From positions 1 through 27,990 of the forward strand of contig CALQNE010000019.1 in the NCBI GenBank assembly GCA_943331855.1: DNA of 27,990 nucleotides, read 5' to 3'. Source of the DNA: Bordetella parapertussis. GTDB taxonomy: Bacteria > Pseudomonadota > Gammaproteobacteria > Burkholderiales > Burkholderiaceae_B. The notes beneath the pieces are model-generated. The model saw only the letters and a program-made list of their open reading frames with translations. It did no database searches and was not told the DNA's origin. This document shows positions 8,989-18,417 of the stretch, in pieces (position 1 is the first letter of the stretch; every line of letters starts with the position of its first letter). The position numbers and the translations under genes were made by a program.

Positions 8989-10416
8989 ATGTCTACACAA
9001 TTTGATGTTGTTGTGATCGGCGCTGGCCCGGGCGGCTATATTGCCGCGATCCGTGCTGCGCAATTAGGGATGTCGGTCGCGTGCATCGACGCCTGGCAAA
9101 ATGGCAAGGGTGGTCCGGCACCTGGTGGCACGTGTACCAATGTGGGCTGCATTCCTTCTAAGGCTTTGCTTCAGTCGTCAGAGCACTACGATCAAGTCAA
9201 CCATCATTTTGCCGAACACGGTATCGAGGTTAAGGGCGTCACGCTCAACGTCGATCAATTGCTCAGCCGTAAAAATAGTGTCGTGAAACAAAACAACGAC
9301 GGTATTTTGTATTTGTTTAAAAAGAACAAGATTACGTTCTTCCATGGCAAGGGAGCTTTTACCGGTCAGGTCGAGGGTGGTTGGGCCATCAATGTCAGTG
9401 GCACGGCGACAGCCGATATCGTTGGCAAGCATGTGGTGATCGCGACGGGTTCGTCTGCGCGTGAATTGCCTGGCTTGCCGTTTGATGAACAACAAGTTTT
9501 GTCGAACGATGGTGCGCTCAACATTGCAGCGGTCCCTAAAAAGCTCGGCGTGATTGGCGCGGGCGTCATCGGCCTAGAGATGGGTAGCGTTTGGCGCCGA
9601 TTGGGTGCCGAAGTCACCGTGCTTGAAGCCATGCCGGATTTTCTGGCAGCGGTCGATACGCAGGTAGCCAAAGAAGCGTTTAAGATTTTTACCAAACAAG
9701 GCTTAGCGATTCACACCGGAATCAAACTCGGTGAGATTAAAGCGGGTGCAAAGACAGTAACGGTCCCTTACACCGACGCCGCAGGTGTTGAACAAAAATT
9801 AGTCGTCGACAAACTGATCGTTTCGATTGGTCGCATTCCTTACACTGGTGGTCTTAAAGCAGACTCTGTTGGCTTGCAACTTGATGAGCGTGGTTTTATT
9901 GTGGTTGATGGTGATTGCAAGACTAATCTTCCAAATGTTTGGGCGGTTGGTGATGTGGTGCGTGGTCCGATGTTGGCGCATAAAGCCGAAGAAGAGGGCG
10001 TGGCTGTTGCCGAGCGCATTGGTGGCCAACATGGCCATGTCAATTTCAATACGATCCCTTGGGTGATCTATACCTCGCCTGAGATTTCGTGGGTTGGGCA
10101 GACGGAGCAACAACTTAAGGCCTCAGGCCATGCCTACAAGTCGGGAAGCTTTCCGTTCTTGGCGAATGGTCGAGCACGTGCGCTAGGTGACACCACAGGG
10201 TTTGTCAAAATATTGGCAGACGCAACAACCGATGAGGTCTTGGGGGTTCATATCATTGGGCCGATGGCTTCTGAGTTGATTGCTGAAGCGGTCACCATCA
10301 TGGAGTTCAAAGGTGCAGCTGAGGACATCGCCCGGATTTGCCATGCACATCCAACCTTGTCCGAATCGATGAAAGAAGCGGCCTTGGCCGTTGATAAGCG
10401 CACGCTTAATTTCTAA
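8989..10416 (+). CDS. lpdA: Dihydrolipoyl dehydrogenase (E3)
   Basis: FAD enzyme that reoxidises dihydrolipoamide on E2 and makes NADH. The FAD-binding motif GAGPGG lies at residues 11-16, and the redox disulfide is Cys49/Cys54 in GGTCTNVGCIPSK (the usual Leu after the first Cys is Thr here). The NAD Rossmann motif is GVIGAGVIGLEMG, and the active-site pair is His454/Glu459 in HAHPTLSE. The 475 residues contain no N-terminal lipoyl domain, unlike the E3 often found with pyruvate dehydrogenase in this bacterial group, so this is the copy dedicated to 2-oxoglutarate dehydrogenase (odhL). It starts 12 bp after sucB and is followed by zapE after 5 bp. Confidence 0.96.
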   Translation: MSTQFDVVVIGAGPGGYIAAIRAAQLGMSVACIDAWQNGKGGPAPGGTCTNVGCIPSKALLQSSEHYDQVNHHFAEHGIEVKGVTLNVDQLLSRKNSVVKQNNDGILYLFKKNKITFFHGKGAFTGQVEGGWAINVSGTATADIVGKHVVIATGSSARELPGLPFDEQQVLSNDGALNIAAVPKKLGVIGAGVIGLEMGSVWRRLGAEVTVLEAMPDFLAAVDTQVAKEAFKIFTKQGLAIHTGIKLGEIKAGAKTVTVPYTDAAGVEQKLVVDKLIVSIGRIPYTGGLKADSVGLQLDERGFIVVDGDCKTNLPNVWAVGDVVRGPMLAHKAEEEGVAVAERIGGQHGHVNFNTIPWVIYTSPEISWVGQTEQQLKASGHAYKSGSFPFLANGRARALGDTTGFVKILADATTDEVLGVHIIGPMASELIAEAVTIMEFKGAAEDIARICHAHPTLSESMKEAALAVDKRTLNF

Positions 10417-10421
10417 GTATT

Positions 10422-11513
10422 TTGAACGTTCTTGAATCCTACGAGCAAACACTCGCCGAACGGGGTTACGAATCCGACCCTGCTCAGCGTGCTGCGGTAG
10501 AGCGTCTGCAACGTTACTACGATGACTGGGTCGCTTTTCAAGAACAGCGTTCGAGTTTGCTAAAACGTTTTTTTAAACGCCCTGAAACCCCTCGTGGTGT
10601 GTATCTTTGGGGTGGGGTTGGCCGCGGTAAAAGTTTTTTGATGGATTCGTTTTACGCAACCGTTCCGGTTGAGCGTAAAACTCGTCTGCATTTTCACGAG
10701 TTTATGCGCAGTGTGCATCGTCAGCTTGACGAAGTGAAAGGTATGCAGGATCCACTCGACGAAGTTGCGCGTCGAATCTCAAGAGATTACCAACTGATTT
10801 GTTTTGATGAATTTCATGTGTCGGATGTTGCTGACGCCATGATTTTGTACCGTCTTCTGTTGAAGTTTTTTGAATTCGGTACTTCATTTGTGATGACGTC
10901 AAACTATGAACCCTCTACGCTCTATCCAGACGGCTTACATCGTGATCGCTTGTTGCCTGCGATTAAATTAATTCAAGACCGTATGGATATCTTGAACGTC
11001 GATGCCGGGATTGACTATCGCCGTCGTACGCTTGAGCAGGTGAAGTGTTATCACACGCCGATGGGTGTGCAGGCGGATCAGGCTCTGCTTCAGACGTTTA
11101 ATCAGTTGGCGGATACTGCGCCACAAGACCCTGTACTGCTTGTTGAACATCGAGAGATTCGAGCAAAACAACGTGCTGGAAGTGTAGTTTGGTTTGACTT
11201 TGCAACACTGTGTGGTGGTCCGCGCTCGCAAAACGATTATCTCGAACTTGCCAGTCGCTTTCATGCTGTGATTTTGTCGGATGTGCCTAAGATGGGGCCT
11301 CGCGAAGCCTCTGAGGCACGACGCTTTACCTGGCTTATTGACGTTTTCTATGATCATAAAATCAAGCTGATTATGTCGGCGGCTTGTGAGCCTGATGAGA
11401 TTTACACCTCAGGCCCAATGTCTAACGAGTTTCACCGTACGGTATCGCGCATTCTCGAAATGCAGTCCAAAGAATATCTAGAGTCTGAGCGTCGCGACAC
11501 CGTCAATATCTGA
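10422..11513 (+). CDS. zapE: Cell division protein ZapE (AFG1-like ATPase)
   Basis: AAA-family P-loop ATPase related to mitochondrial AFG1/LACE1. In E. coli ZapE binds FtsZ and modulates the division ring under stress. Walker A is GGVGRGKS at residues 64-71 and Walker B is LICFDEF at 125-131. The family blocks FHEFMRSVH and MTSNYEPSTLYPDGL are also present, and the 363 residues match the family. The start must be TTG 10422: in-frame stops lie at 10407-10409 and further upstream, and there is no ATG or GTG early in the frame. No Shine-Dalgarno is visible and only 5 bp separate it from lpdA, so it probably relies on ribosomes finishing lpdA. The link to the odh genes looks positional rather than functional. 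Confidence 0.93.
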   Translation: MNVLESYEQTLAERGYESDPAQRAAVERLQRYYDDWVAFQEQRSSLLKRFFKRPETPRGVYLWGGVGRGKSFLMDSFYATVPVERKTRLHFHEFMRSVHRQLDEVKGMQDPLDEVARRISRDYQLICFDEFHVSDVADAMILYRLLLKFFEFGTSFVMTSNYEPSTLYPDGLHRDRLLPAIKLIQDRMDILNVDAGIDYRRRTLEQVKCYHTPMGVQADQALLQTFNQLADTAPQDPVLLVEHREIRAKQRAGSVVWFDFATLCGGPRSQNDYLELASRFHAVILSDVPKMGPREASEARRFTWLIDVFYDHKIKLIMSAACEPDEIYTSGPMSNEFHRTVSRILEMQSKEYLESERRDTVNI

Positions 11514-11623
11514 GCCTAAGCGCGCGTGTCTCTTGGTCGTTCAAACGGTACCCTTAAATGGGCTTTGTAGACGTTACACTCATGGCTTAGCGGTTTTCTT
11601 CAATCTCAGCACCTGGCTCCTTT

Positions 11624-12985
11624 ATGAACACCCGTGTCCTGACTGGCATCACCACCTCTGGTACTCCACATCTAGGCAATTATGTGGGGGCGATCCGTCC
11701 AGCGATTCAAGCAAGCCAGCAAAGTAATGTCGATGCTTTCTTTTTTTTGGCCGATTATCACGCGCTGATCAAATCTGAAGATCCAGCGCTAATCGCGCGT
11801 TCGCGGCTTGAAATCGCCGCAACCTGGCTAGCCTCGGGCCTTGATCCACAGCGGGTGACTTTTTATCGCCAATCAGATATCCCTGAGATCCCAGAGCTTT
11901 GCTGGATGCTCACTTGCGTGACCGCTAAAGGTTTAATGAACCGTGCCCACGCCTATAAAGCGTCGGTTGATCAAAATACCGCCAAAGGTGTTGAGGCCGA
12001 CGACGGTATCAATATGGGTTTGTTTTCGTATCCGATTCTGATGGCAGCAGATATCTTGATGTTCAACGCGCACAAGGTGCCGGTGGGTCGTGATCAAACA
12101 CAGCATCTAGAAATGGCGCGCGATATTGCGCAACGGTTCAATCATCTGTTTGGTCAGGGGCGTGAGTTTTTTGTGTTGCCTGAGGCGGTGATCTCTGAAG
12201 ATGTCGCGACCTTACCTGGTTTAGACGGTCGCAAAATGTCTAAAAGCTATGGCAATACCGTGCCACTATTTGAGGGTGGGGCTAAAGCGTTGAAATCTGC
12301 GATCGCAAAAATCGTGACAGATTCGCGCGGTCCCGGCGAGCCTAAAGATGCTGACGCCTCTCATCTCTACCTCATCTACAAAGCTTTTGCGCAGCCGGCT
12401 GAGACCACAAACTTTCGCAATGAGCTGATGACTGGCATGGGTTGGGGCGACGCCAAGCAGCGTCTCTGTGACCGTATCGAGCAAGAGATGGGTCCGTTGC
12501 GTGCAAACTATGAAGCGTTGATGTCGACTCCGGATCGCATCGAAGAGATTTTGCAAGAGGGGGCGCGTAAAGCCCGTGCGATTGCGACGCCGTTTATTCA
12601 AGAATTGCGTCAAGCAGTGGGTTTACGCAGTTTGGCAACGTCTCGTGCAACGTCGTCGCCAGCTAAGAAAGCAAAGGGCACAGAAAAGGGTGCGCGCTAC
12701 GTCAGCTTTCGCGACGAAACGGGTCAGTTTCGATTTCGCTTGTTGGCAGCAGATGGTGCCGAACTTTTTTGCTCGATCCCCTTCGCAGATCCGAAGCTCG
12801 CTGGCGCGGCAATGCGTGGGCTACAGCAAGCGGGTCCCGAGGCTAGTATCAAGCTCGAGGGGGCCTTAGGACTCGTCATTGTTCATAACGGTCAAGTGGT
12901 CGCGCAAGCCGCTGAATGCGGGTCTGTCGAACAGCGTGATCAGATTGTGACTGCCCTGCATGTTGCCATGCAGGTTGTCACTTAG
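11624..12985 (+). CDS. trpS: Tryptophan-tRNA ligase with C-terminal DUF1508-like extension
   Basis: Class I aminoacyl-tRNA synthetase that charges tRNA-Trp. The HIGH-type motif appears as PHLGN at residues 15-19 and KMSKS at 204-208; the catalytic and anticodon-binding parts end near residue 335. After a Lys/Ser/Ala-rich linker (about 338-356), residues 357-453 add a domain that bacterial TrpS of about 330 residues lacks. Its sequence ([21 protein letters not shown]) resembles DUF1508/YegP proteins. The role of this tail is not clear. The ATG at 11624 fits the family start; the ribosome binding site is poor. The 110-bp gap after zapE has a possible -10 (TACACT, 11575-11580) but no clear -35. 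Confidence 0.95.
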   Translation: MNTRVLTGITTSGTPHLGNYVGAIRPAIQASQQSNVDAFFFLADYHALIKSEDPALIARSRLEIAATWLASGLDPQRVTFYRQSDIPEIPELCWMLTCVTAKGLMNRAHAYKASVDQNTAKGVEADDGINMGLFSYPILMAADILMFNAHKVPVGRDQTQHLEMARDIAQRFNHLFGQGREFFVLPEAVISEDVATLPGLDGRKMSKSYGNTVPLFEGGAKALKSAIAKIVTDSRGPGEPKDADASHLYLIYKAFAQPAETTNFRNELMTGMGWGDAKQRLCDRIEQEMGPLRANYEALMSTPDRIEEILQEGARKARAIATPFIQELRQAVGLRSLATSRATSSPAKKAKGTEKGARYVSFRDETGQFRFRLLAADGAELFCSIPFADPKLAGAAMRGLQQAGPEASIKLEGALGLVIVHNGQVVAQAAECGSVEQRDQIVTALHVAMQVVT

Positions 12986-13021
12986 CTTCACCTAGCGTGT
13001 CAGTTCTAGGCGTTTGGGCGT

Positions 13022-15445
13022 TTAGCGTTTAAGTTTTGCAAACGCAGCGGCCATCGCGCCGCCTGGACTTGGCGATGACGCTGGGGCCACGGGGTTCGGT
13101 TTGCGGGCCCCACGATTCGCATTGCCACCCGAGCCATTGCCGGCTGCAGCACCTGATCCCATTGACCTTGCTGGCGGGGCGTCATCATTAAGCCTCATCG
13201 TTAAGGCAATGCGTTTACGCGCGATATCGACTTCTTGCACACGCACTTGAACGGTTTGCCCGACGCGTACGACATCACGTGGATCACTGACAAATTTTTC
13301 AGCTAACGCTGAAATATGTACCAAGCCGTCCTGATGCACACCGATATCGACAAAGGCACCAAAGTTTGCCACGTTCGTGACAACGCCTTCAAGAATCATT
13401 CCGGGCAGCAAATCATTGAGGGTGTCAACGCCCTCTTTAAAAGTCGCCGTTTTGAACTCTGGACGCGGATCGCGACCAGGCTTTTCAAGTTCGAGCAAAA
13501 TGTCGCGCACAGTCGGTACGCCAAATTTCTCATCAACGAATTCAGCGGGTGATAAGCCTTTGAGCTTATCTCGATTGCCAATGACGTCTTTCATCTCAGA
13601 GGCAATTTTTTTCAAAATCCGCTCAACCACAGGATAGGCTTCGGGGTGAACCGATGAGCGATCTAGCGGATTGTCGCCATTCTGGATGCGTAAAAAACCA
13701 GCGGCTTGTTCAAAGGCCTTTTCACCAAAACGTGAGACCTCTTTGAGTGCTTTGCGATTAGCAAACGCGCCTTTCTCATCGCGATAACTAACAATATTTT
13801 TGGCCAGAGTGCTGTTCAGGCCTGATACGCGGGCAAGCAAAGCGGCTGAGGCTGTATTCACATCAACACCCACTGCGTTCACGCAATCTTCGACCACTGC
13901 ATCAAGCGAACGTGCGAGTTCGCGCTGATTCAAGTCATGCTGATATTGCCCCACGCCAATGGCTTTAGGTTCGATCTTGACCAGCTCGGCCAGGGGATCT
14001 TGTAGTCGACGCGCGATCGATGCAGCTCCGCGCAGTGTCACATCCAGGTCCGGAAATTCGAGTGCCGCCAACTCGGACGCCGAGTAGACTGAGGCGCCCG
14101 CCTCTGAAACGATAACGCGCGTCAGCTTCAAATCGGGTTGTGCGGCCATCAGATCGATGACTAGTTTTTCAGTTTCACGCGAAGCGGTCCCATTGCCAAT
14201 CGCGACCAACTCAATCTTGTGTCTGCGCGCGAGCGTGGCTAACACGGCAAGAGTCCCTGCGCGATCTCTGCGTGGTTCAAACGGATAGACCGTGGCGGTT
14301 TCAACGACTTTTCCGGTGCGATCAATCGCAGCGACTTTAACCCCTGTCCGGATGCCTGGGTCAAGCCCCAAGACTGCTTTCGGCCCTGCCGGAGCCGCGA
14401 GCAAAAGATCTTTTAAATTGGCAGCAAATACGCGAATTGCTTCAGTTTCGGCGCTTTCGCGCAACCGAGTTACCATTTCAGATTCAAACATTGTTAATAG
14501 TTTGACCCGCCACGTCCAGCGCGCAACGTCTGCTAGCCATTTGGCGCGCGCAGACGGCGCGGCAGAAAATAAGTCTCGCCCAAGTTTTAAAAATCCTGCA
14601 ACCCGTTCGACGCAGGGATGTGGCACGAGAATGTCTTGAGTGGCTTCAAGGCCGATGCGTAATTCAAGCGCACCTTGTTGACGGCCACGCAGCATTGCCA
14701 GAATGCGATGTGAGGGCAGAGTGCGAAGCGGCTCATTAAAGTCAAACCAGTCTCTGAAGTTCGCACCCTCGGCTTCTTTGCCGTCTGCCACTTTCGAGTA
14801 AAGATAGCCGTGCGACCATAAGTGGGTACGCATGTCGCTTAATAAATCTGCATTTTCGGCATAGCGTTCGGCCAAAATATCGCGTGCGCCATCCAGTGCC
14901 GCTTTGACATCGGTGATGTTGGCTTCGGGATTTAAGAATTGTGCAGCAAGCAGTGCGGGGTCGCACTGCAGATCCGTCAGAATGCCATCGGCTAATGGCT
15001 CAAGCCCTGCTTCTCGTGCGATTTGTGCGCGGGTACGGCGTTTAACTTTATAGGGGGCATACAGGTCCTCAAGACGCTGCTTCGTGTCGGCTTGTTGAAT
15101 GGATTTTTCAAGCTCAGGCGTGAGTTTGTTTTGTTCTGTGATAGAGGCCAAAATTGCAGCACGACGCTCTTCAAGGTCTCGTAAATACAAAAGGCGTGTA
15201 TCCAGATTGCGTAATACCGTATCGTCTAGGTCGCCGGTTGCTTCTTTGCGATAGCGGGCAATAAACGGCACCGTTGAGCCGTCATTTAACAATTCGATCA
15301 CGGCCAGTACCTGATTGGCACGGATGCCTAGCTCTTGCGCTAGTTGAGCCACGATCCGCACTTCGGCTTCTTGAGAGGTGACCGGCGCACTAAATACGGC
15401 GGGGGATGATACGGTTGCAGACACGACAGAACTGGAATCACTCAT
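13022..15445 (-). CDS. tex: Tex family RNA-binding transcription accessory protein
   Basis: Cytoplasmic nucleic-acid-binding protein of the Tex/Spt6-like family, linked to transcription and toxin expression in Bordetella. Numbered from ATG 15445 (807 residues), it shows an N-terminal helical region (about 30-300), a YqgF/RNase H-like domain opening with AVLGLDPGIRTGVKVAAID near 357, helix-hairpin-helix repeats (about 490-620), and an S1 RNA-binding domain at about 680-750 (GVVTNVANFGAFVDIGVHQD). A Gly/Ala/Ser-rich tail of about 55 residues ends in AAAFAKLKR. A GTG at 15457 would add four residues; neither start has a clear ribosome binding site. The gene converges on trpS with a 36-bp gap and no terminator, and diverges from the helicase gene. 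Confidence 0.95.
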   Translation of the reverse strand: MSDSSSVVSATVSSPAVFSAPVTSQEAEVRIVAQLAQELGIRANQVLAVIELLNDGSTVPFIARYRKEATGDLDDTVLRNLDTRLLYLRDLEERRAAILASITEQNKLTPELEKSIQQADTKQRLEDLYAPYKVKRRTRAQIAREAGLEPLADGILTDLQCDPALLAAQFLNPEANITDVKAALDGARDILAERYAENADLLSDMRTHLWSHGYLYSKVADGKEAEGANFRDWFDFNEPLRTLPSHRILAMLRGRQQGALELRIGLEATQDILVPHPCVERVAGFLKLGRDLFSAAPSARAKWLADVARWTWRVKLLTMFESEMVTRLRESAETEAIRVFAANLKDLLLAAPAGPKAVLGLDPGIRTGVKVAAIDRTGKVVETATVYPFEPRRDRAGTLAVLATLARRHKIELVAIGNGTASRETEKLVIDLMAAQPDLKLTRVIVSEAGASVYSASELAALEFPDLDVTLRGAASIARRLQDPLAELVKIEPKAIGVGQYQHDLNQRELARSLDAVVEDCVNAVGVDVNTASAALLARVSGLNSTLAKNIVSYRDEKGAFANRKALKEVSRFGEKAFEQAAGFLRIQNGDNPLDRSSVHPEAYPVVERILKKIASEMKDVIGNRDKLKGLSPAEFVDEKFGVPTVRDILLELEKPGRDPRPEFKTATFKEGVDTLNDLLPGMILEGVVTNVANFGAFVDIGVHQDGLVHISALAEKFVSDPRDVVRVGQTVQVRVQEVDIARKRIALTMRLNDDAPPARSMGSGAAAGNGSGGNANRGARKPNPVAPASSPSPGGAMAAAFAKLKR

Positions 15446-15518
15446 TGGGATAGACACTTTTTAACTGGAACAAACGGACGATTTTGCCACAGTCGGCATA
15501 CTTGTTCATTTGAAGCGG

Positions 15519-15524
15519 TATGAT
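15519..15524 (+). promoter_or_regulatory. Candidate -10 element for the DinG/YoaA-type helicase gene
   Basis: TATGAT matches the -10 consensus at five of six bases and lies 24 bp before the ATG at 15549, inside the 103-bp tex/helicase divergent region. No matching -35 hexamer was found, so this is tentative. Confidence 0.25.
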
Positions 15525-15548
15525 CCGGCTAGCTTCTTGGTGTTGCAC

Positions 15549-17534
15549 ATGTCAGAACAGTCGATTTCTCAGCTTTTTTCGCTCGAAGGGCCGCTTGCAG
15601 CGATCGCGCCGGGCTTTCGTGTGCGCCCTTCGCAGATAGAACTGGCTCAAATGGTAGAACGTACCATTGCCGAGCGCTCAACCCTGGTTGCCGAGGCCGG
15701 TACCGGCACTGGCAAAACGTGGGCTTATCTCGTGCCTGCTTTATTGGGGGGCGGAAAAGTACTCGTTTCAACCGGTACACGCACCCTGCAAGATCAATTG
15801 TTTGCGCGTGATTTGCCCCGTGTGCGCGAAGCCCTTAGCGTGCCGGCCTCGATTGCCTTGCTCAAGGGGCGAGGCAATTATGTGTGTCACTATCATCTCG
15901 AAAAACTTCAAACAGAAGATCGCGGCTTAAAGTCTCGTGCCGAGGTGCAACAACTGCGGCATATCCATACCTTCTCGCAGCAATCAACGACAGGCGATCG
16001 GGCTGATTTGCCTTCTGTGCCCGAAGAGGCAGAAATCTGGCAGCGTGTGACGTCGACGCGTGAAAACTGTCTGGGTCAAGATTGTCCAAACGTGCGCGAT
16101 TGCTTTGTGTTGAAAGCACGCAGGCAAGCACAAGAGGCTGACGTAGTCGTGATTAATCACGCCTTGTTTATGGCCGATTTGATGTTGCGCGACGAGGGTA
16201 TTACCGATTTATTGCCCGCTGCGGATACGGTTGTGTTTGACGAGGCGCATCAGTTGCCTGATACTGCCACGCGGTTCTTGGGCAGCAGTCTGTCAACCCA
16301 TCAACTGTTAGATCTTGCAAAACTGATTGAAACGGCGGGTCTTGCGCACGCTCGCGAGTTAACCAATTGGTCTGAGCAGGCGCGTCGAGTTGAACACACT
16401 GCGCGCGAACTGCGCTTAGCCTGCGCCTCCCTAGAAAGCTTGCCGTCTAAACGCGTCACCTTTGAGGCCTTTCCTGCCCCTGAAGTGTTTGACGCCGCGC
16501 GTGCAACCTTGCAAATTGCACTCGATGAAATTGGCAAGATGCTGGTGACTGTCGAAGAAAAACATCCTGATCTGGCTGCAGCCGCTCGTACCTGCCAAGA
16601 GCTAGCCGAGCGCTTGGCTAAATGGGGTCAGCCGACACGCGACTCGCGCGCGCCGGTGCAAGATCTTCAGCAAGTCGTGCGTTGGGTAGAGTGCGGCTTG
16701 CATCACGTGCGGCTGCATGCCGCACCGCTTTCAGTTGCTGAGGCGTTTTCTCGCTACCGACAGGGAGGGCAAGCCTGGATCTTCACGTCAGCAACTTTGT
16801 CTGTCAATGGTGACTTTTCTCATTTCACATCGCGTTTGGGCTTAGAAAGCGCTCAAACTTTACGCTTCGAATCGCCCTTTGATTACGCAAAGCAGGCCTT
16901 GTTATTTGTGCCCCAGCAGTTGCCCCCAGCGCAATCCGCCGAATTTTTGCCAGCATTTGTTGAAACTCTGATCCCTTTAATCCAGGCAAGTCAGGGTGGT
17001 GCACTGGTGCTATGCACGACGCTGCGCGCAGTTGAACGCGTAGCAGGTCTCATCGGTGATGCGTACGACCGTTTGGGGATTACCTGGCCGTTGATGCGCC
17101 AGGGTAATGGCACGCGTCGTGATTTGCTCGAGCGTTTTCGCACCCTCGATCATGCTGTGTTGGTAGGTAGTGCTAGTTTTTGGGAAGGGATTGATGTCGT
17201 AGGCGATCGCTTAACGCTGGTTGCGATTGATAAGCTGCCCTTTGCGCCCCCAGATGATCCGGTACTTGAGGCGCGTTTACGCGCCTGCCGTAGCAGGGGT
17301 GGCAATCCTTTTATGGAATACCAACTGCCTGAGGCGGCCATCTCTCTTAAACAAGGCTCAGGCCGTCTGATTCGTAGTGAAACGGATTGGGGGGTATTGC
17401 TGGTGGGCGATACACGGCTGGTCGATAAGCCGTATGGCAAGCAGCTATGGCGCGGGTTGCCCCCCTTTGCACGCACCCGCTCACTGGAGGAGGCCGTGGC
17501 GTTTTATCAACGCCACGCTGAGCCAGCTACTTAA
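15549..17534 (+). CDS. DinG/YoaA-type ATP-dependent DNA helicase (XPD-like, iron-sulfur)
   Basis: Superfamily 2 helicase of the XPD/DinG group, expected to unwind DNA 5' to 3' in repair or R-loop removal. Walker A is AGTGTGKT at residues 50-57 and the DEAH box is at 231-234. Four cysteines spaced as an iron-sulfur cluster site are present (Cys113, Cys174, Cys179, Cys185). The C-terminal helicase half contains GSASFWEGIDVVGDRL and the late motif QGSGRLIRS. At 661 residues it is nearer in size to E. coli YoaA than to DinG (about 716), so I leave the symbol blank. An upstream TTG at 15510 keeps the frame open, but ATG 15549 begins the conserved part. Its stop codon overlaps that of bamD. Confidence 0.93.
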   Translation: MSEQSISQLFSLEGPLAAIAPGFRVRPSQIELAQMVERTIAERSTLVAEAGTGTGKTWAYLVPALLGGGKVLVSTGTRTLQDQLFARDLPRVREALSVPASIALLKGRGNYVCHYHLEKLQTEDRGLKSRAEVQQLRHIHTFSQQSTTGDRADLPSVPEEAEIWQRVTSTRENCLGQDCPNVRDCFVLKARRQAQEADVVVINHALFMADLMLRDEGITDLLPAADTVVFDEAHQLPDTATRFLGSSLSTHQLLDLAKLIETAGLAHARELTNWSEQARRVEHTARELRLACASLESLPSKRVTFEAFPAPEVFDAARATLQIALDEIGKMLVTVEEKHPDLAAAARTCQELAERLAKWGQPTRDSRAPVQDLQQVVRWVECGLHHVRLHAAPLSVAEAFSRYRQGGQAWIFTSATLSVNGDFSHFTSRLGLESAQTLRFESPFDYAKQALLFVPQQLPPAQSAEFLPAFVETLIPLIQASQGGALVLCTTLRAVERVAGLIGDAYDRLGITWPLMRQGNGTRRDLLERFRTLDHAVLVGSASFWEGIDVVGDRLTLVAIDKLPFAPPDDPVLEARLRACRSRGGNPFMEYQLPEAAISLKQGSGRLIRSETDWGVLLVGDTRLVDKPYGKQLWRGLPPFARTRSLEEAVAFYQRHAEPAT

Positions 17535-18376
17535 AACAGTCGCAATGGGTTCCAGGCACTATATTTGCCAGGAAAGCCTTTAGCGATCAGGGTTGTGTTT
17601 GGAAAGTTTTGCAATAACACGCGTTCGGCATCGTTACGCAGATCAGTCAGCTTTAGTTTTTCGTAGGACATCATCATGATGTACAGCGCTTGCTCGGCGG
17701 CCGGGACGCCTTGAAAATCAGTGATCACGATCTGTGCACGATTGACTGCGGCAACGTACGCAAACCGTTCGTAGTAGTAGCGTGCAATCAGCATTTCGTT
17801 TTCGGCCATGGTGTTGATGAGCCATTCGATACGTTTGCGCGCATCCGTTGCATAGCGACTTTCAGGAAAGCGCTCGACCAATTCGGTAAAGGCTGCGTAA
17901 GACTGACGCAGCGCCTTAGGATCACGCTCGCCCGGGTTTTGTCGAGTCACCACTGAAAACACGGCGCTCGGTGGCGTAAAGTTAATCAAGCCACGCAGGT
18001 ATAACGCGTAGTCTGTAGTGGGATGATTGGGGTACTGCTGCTGAAAACGACTCAGTGTGGCGAGTCCGAGTTCAGGCTCTTTGTCTTTCCATTGCACGTA
18101 AGCCAGGTTCAGCATCGACTGCTGCGCATACGTGCCAAACGGGAAGCGCGTCTCAATGGACATGAAGCGCTCTTTGGCCAGTCGCCAATTGCCCGAGTCC
18201 ATTTCTGATTTGCCATCTTGGTACAAACGTTCAACGCTCCAACTAGCGGTCGGGTCGTATTCGGGCCCTTTGGTGCCACAACCCGCGATCAGCAGCGTTG
18301 CCAGTAAAACTAGCAGTCTGGTAGCCCAGGTGGTTTCAACGCGTGGCTGAAACAAAGAAATAGTGTTGCGACCCAT
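17531..18376 (-). CDS. bamD: Outer membrane assembly lipoprotein BamD (ComL)
   Basis: Essential lipoprotein of the BAM complex that inserts beta-barrel proteins into the outer membrane; it faces the periplasm. An N-terminal signal peptide (basic start, hydrophobic LLVLLATLLIAGC) ends in a lipobox with the lipidated Cys at residue 33 from ATG 18376. TPR-type helical repeats follow (PTASWSVERLYQDGKSEMDSG, then repeats with YPNHPTTDYALYLRGL and FPESRYATDARKRIEW). The 281 residues are normal. A GTG at 18379 could add one residue; AAGGA lies 7-10 bases upstream of these starts. It diverges from rluD, a pairing common in proteobacteria, and its stop overlaps the helicase stop in TTAA (17531-17534). 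Confidence 0.96.
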   Translation of the reverse strand: MGRNTISLFQPRVETTWATRLLVLLATLLIAGCGTKGPEYDPTASWSVERLYQDGKSEMDSGNWRLAKERFMSIETRFPFGTYAQQSMLNLAYVQWKDKEPELGLATLSRFQQQYPNHPTTDYALYLRGLINFTPPSAVFSVVTRQNPGERDPKALRQSYAAFTELVERFPESRYATDARKRIEWLINTMAENEMLIARYYYERFAYVAAVNRAQIVITDFQGVPAAEQALYIMMMSYEKLKLTDLRNDAERVLLQNFPNTTLIAKGFPGKYSAWNPLRLF

Positions 18377-18411
18377 CACGAAATGATCCTTGGTGTTAGC
18401 ATTCTCTGCTG

Positions 18412-18417
18412 ATTATA
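18412..18417 (-). promoter_or_regulatory. Consensus -10 element for bamD
   Basis: On the - strand this reads TATAAT, a perfect sigma-70 -10 hexamer, 36 bp before the bamD ATG. Transcription would start near 18405, leaving a leader of about 29 bases that holds AAGGA. The -35 region is weak (GTATCA at 17-bp spacing). The same bases overlap a possible rluD -10 on the + strand. Confidence 0.45.

Noticed and set aside
11533..11727. Small + strand frame overlapping the start of trpS, a possible leader peptide
   Set aside because: It contains three Trp codons (TGG) but not a tandem Trp run, and it runs out of frame into trpS without a terminator/antiterminator pair, so there is no support for attenuation.
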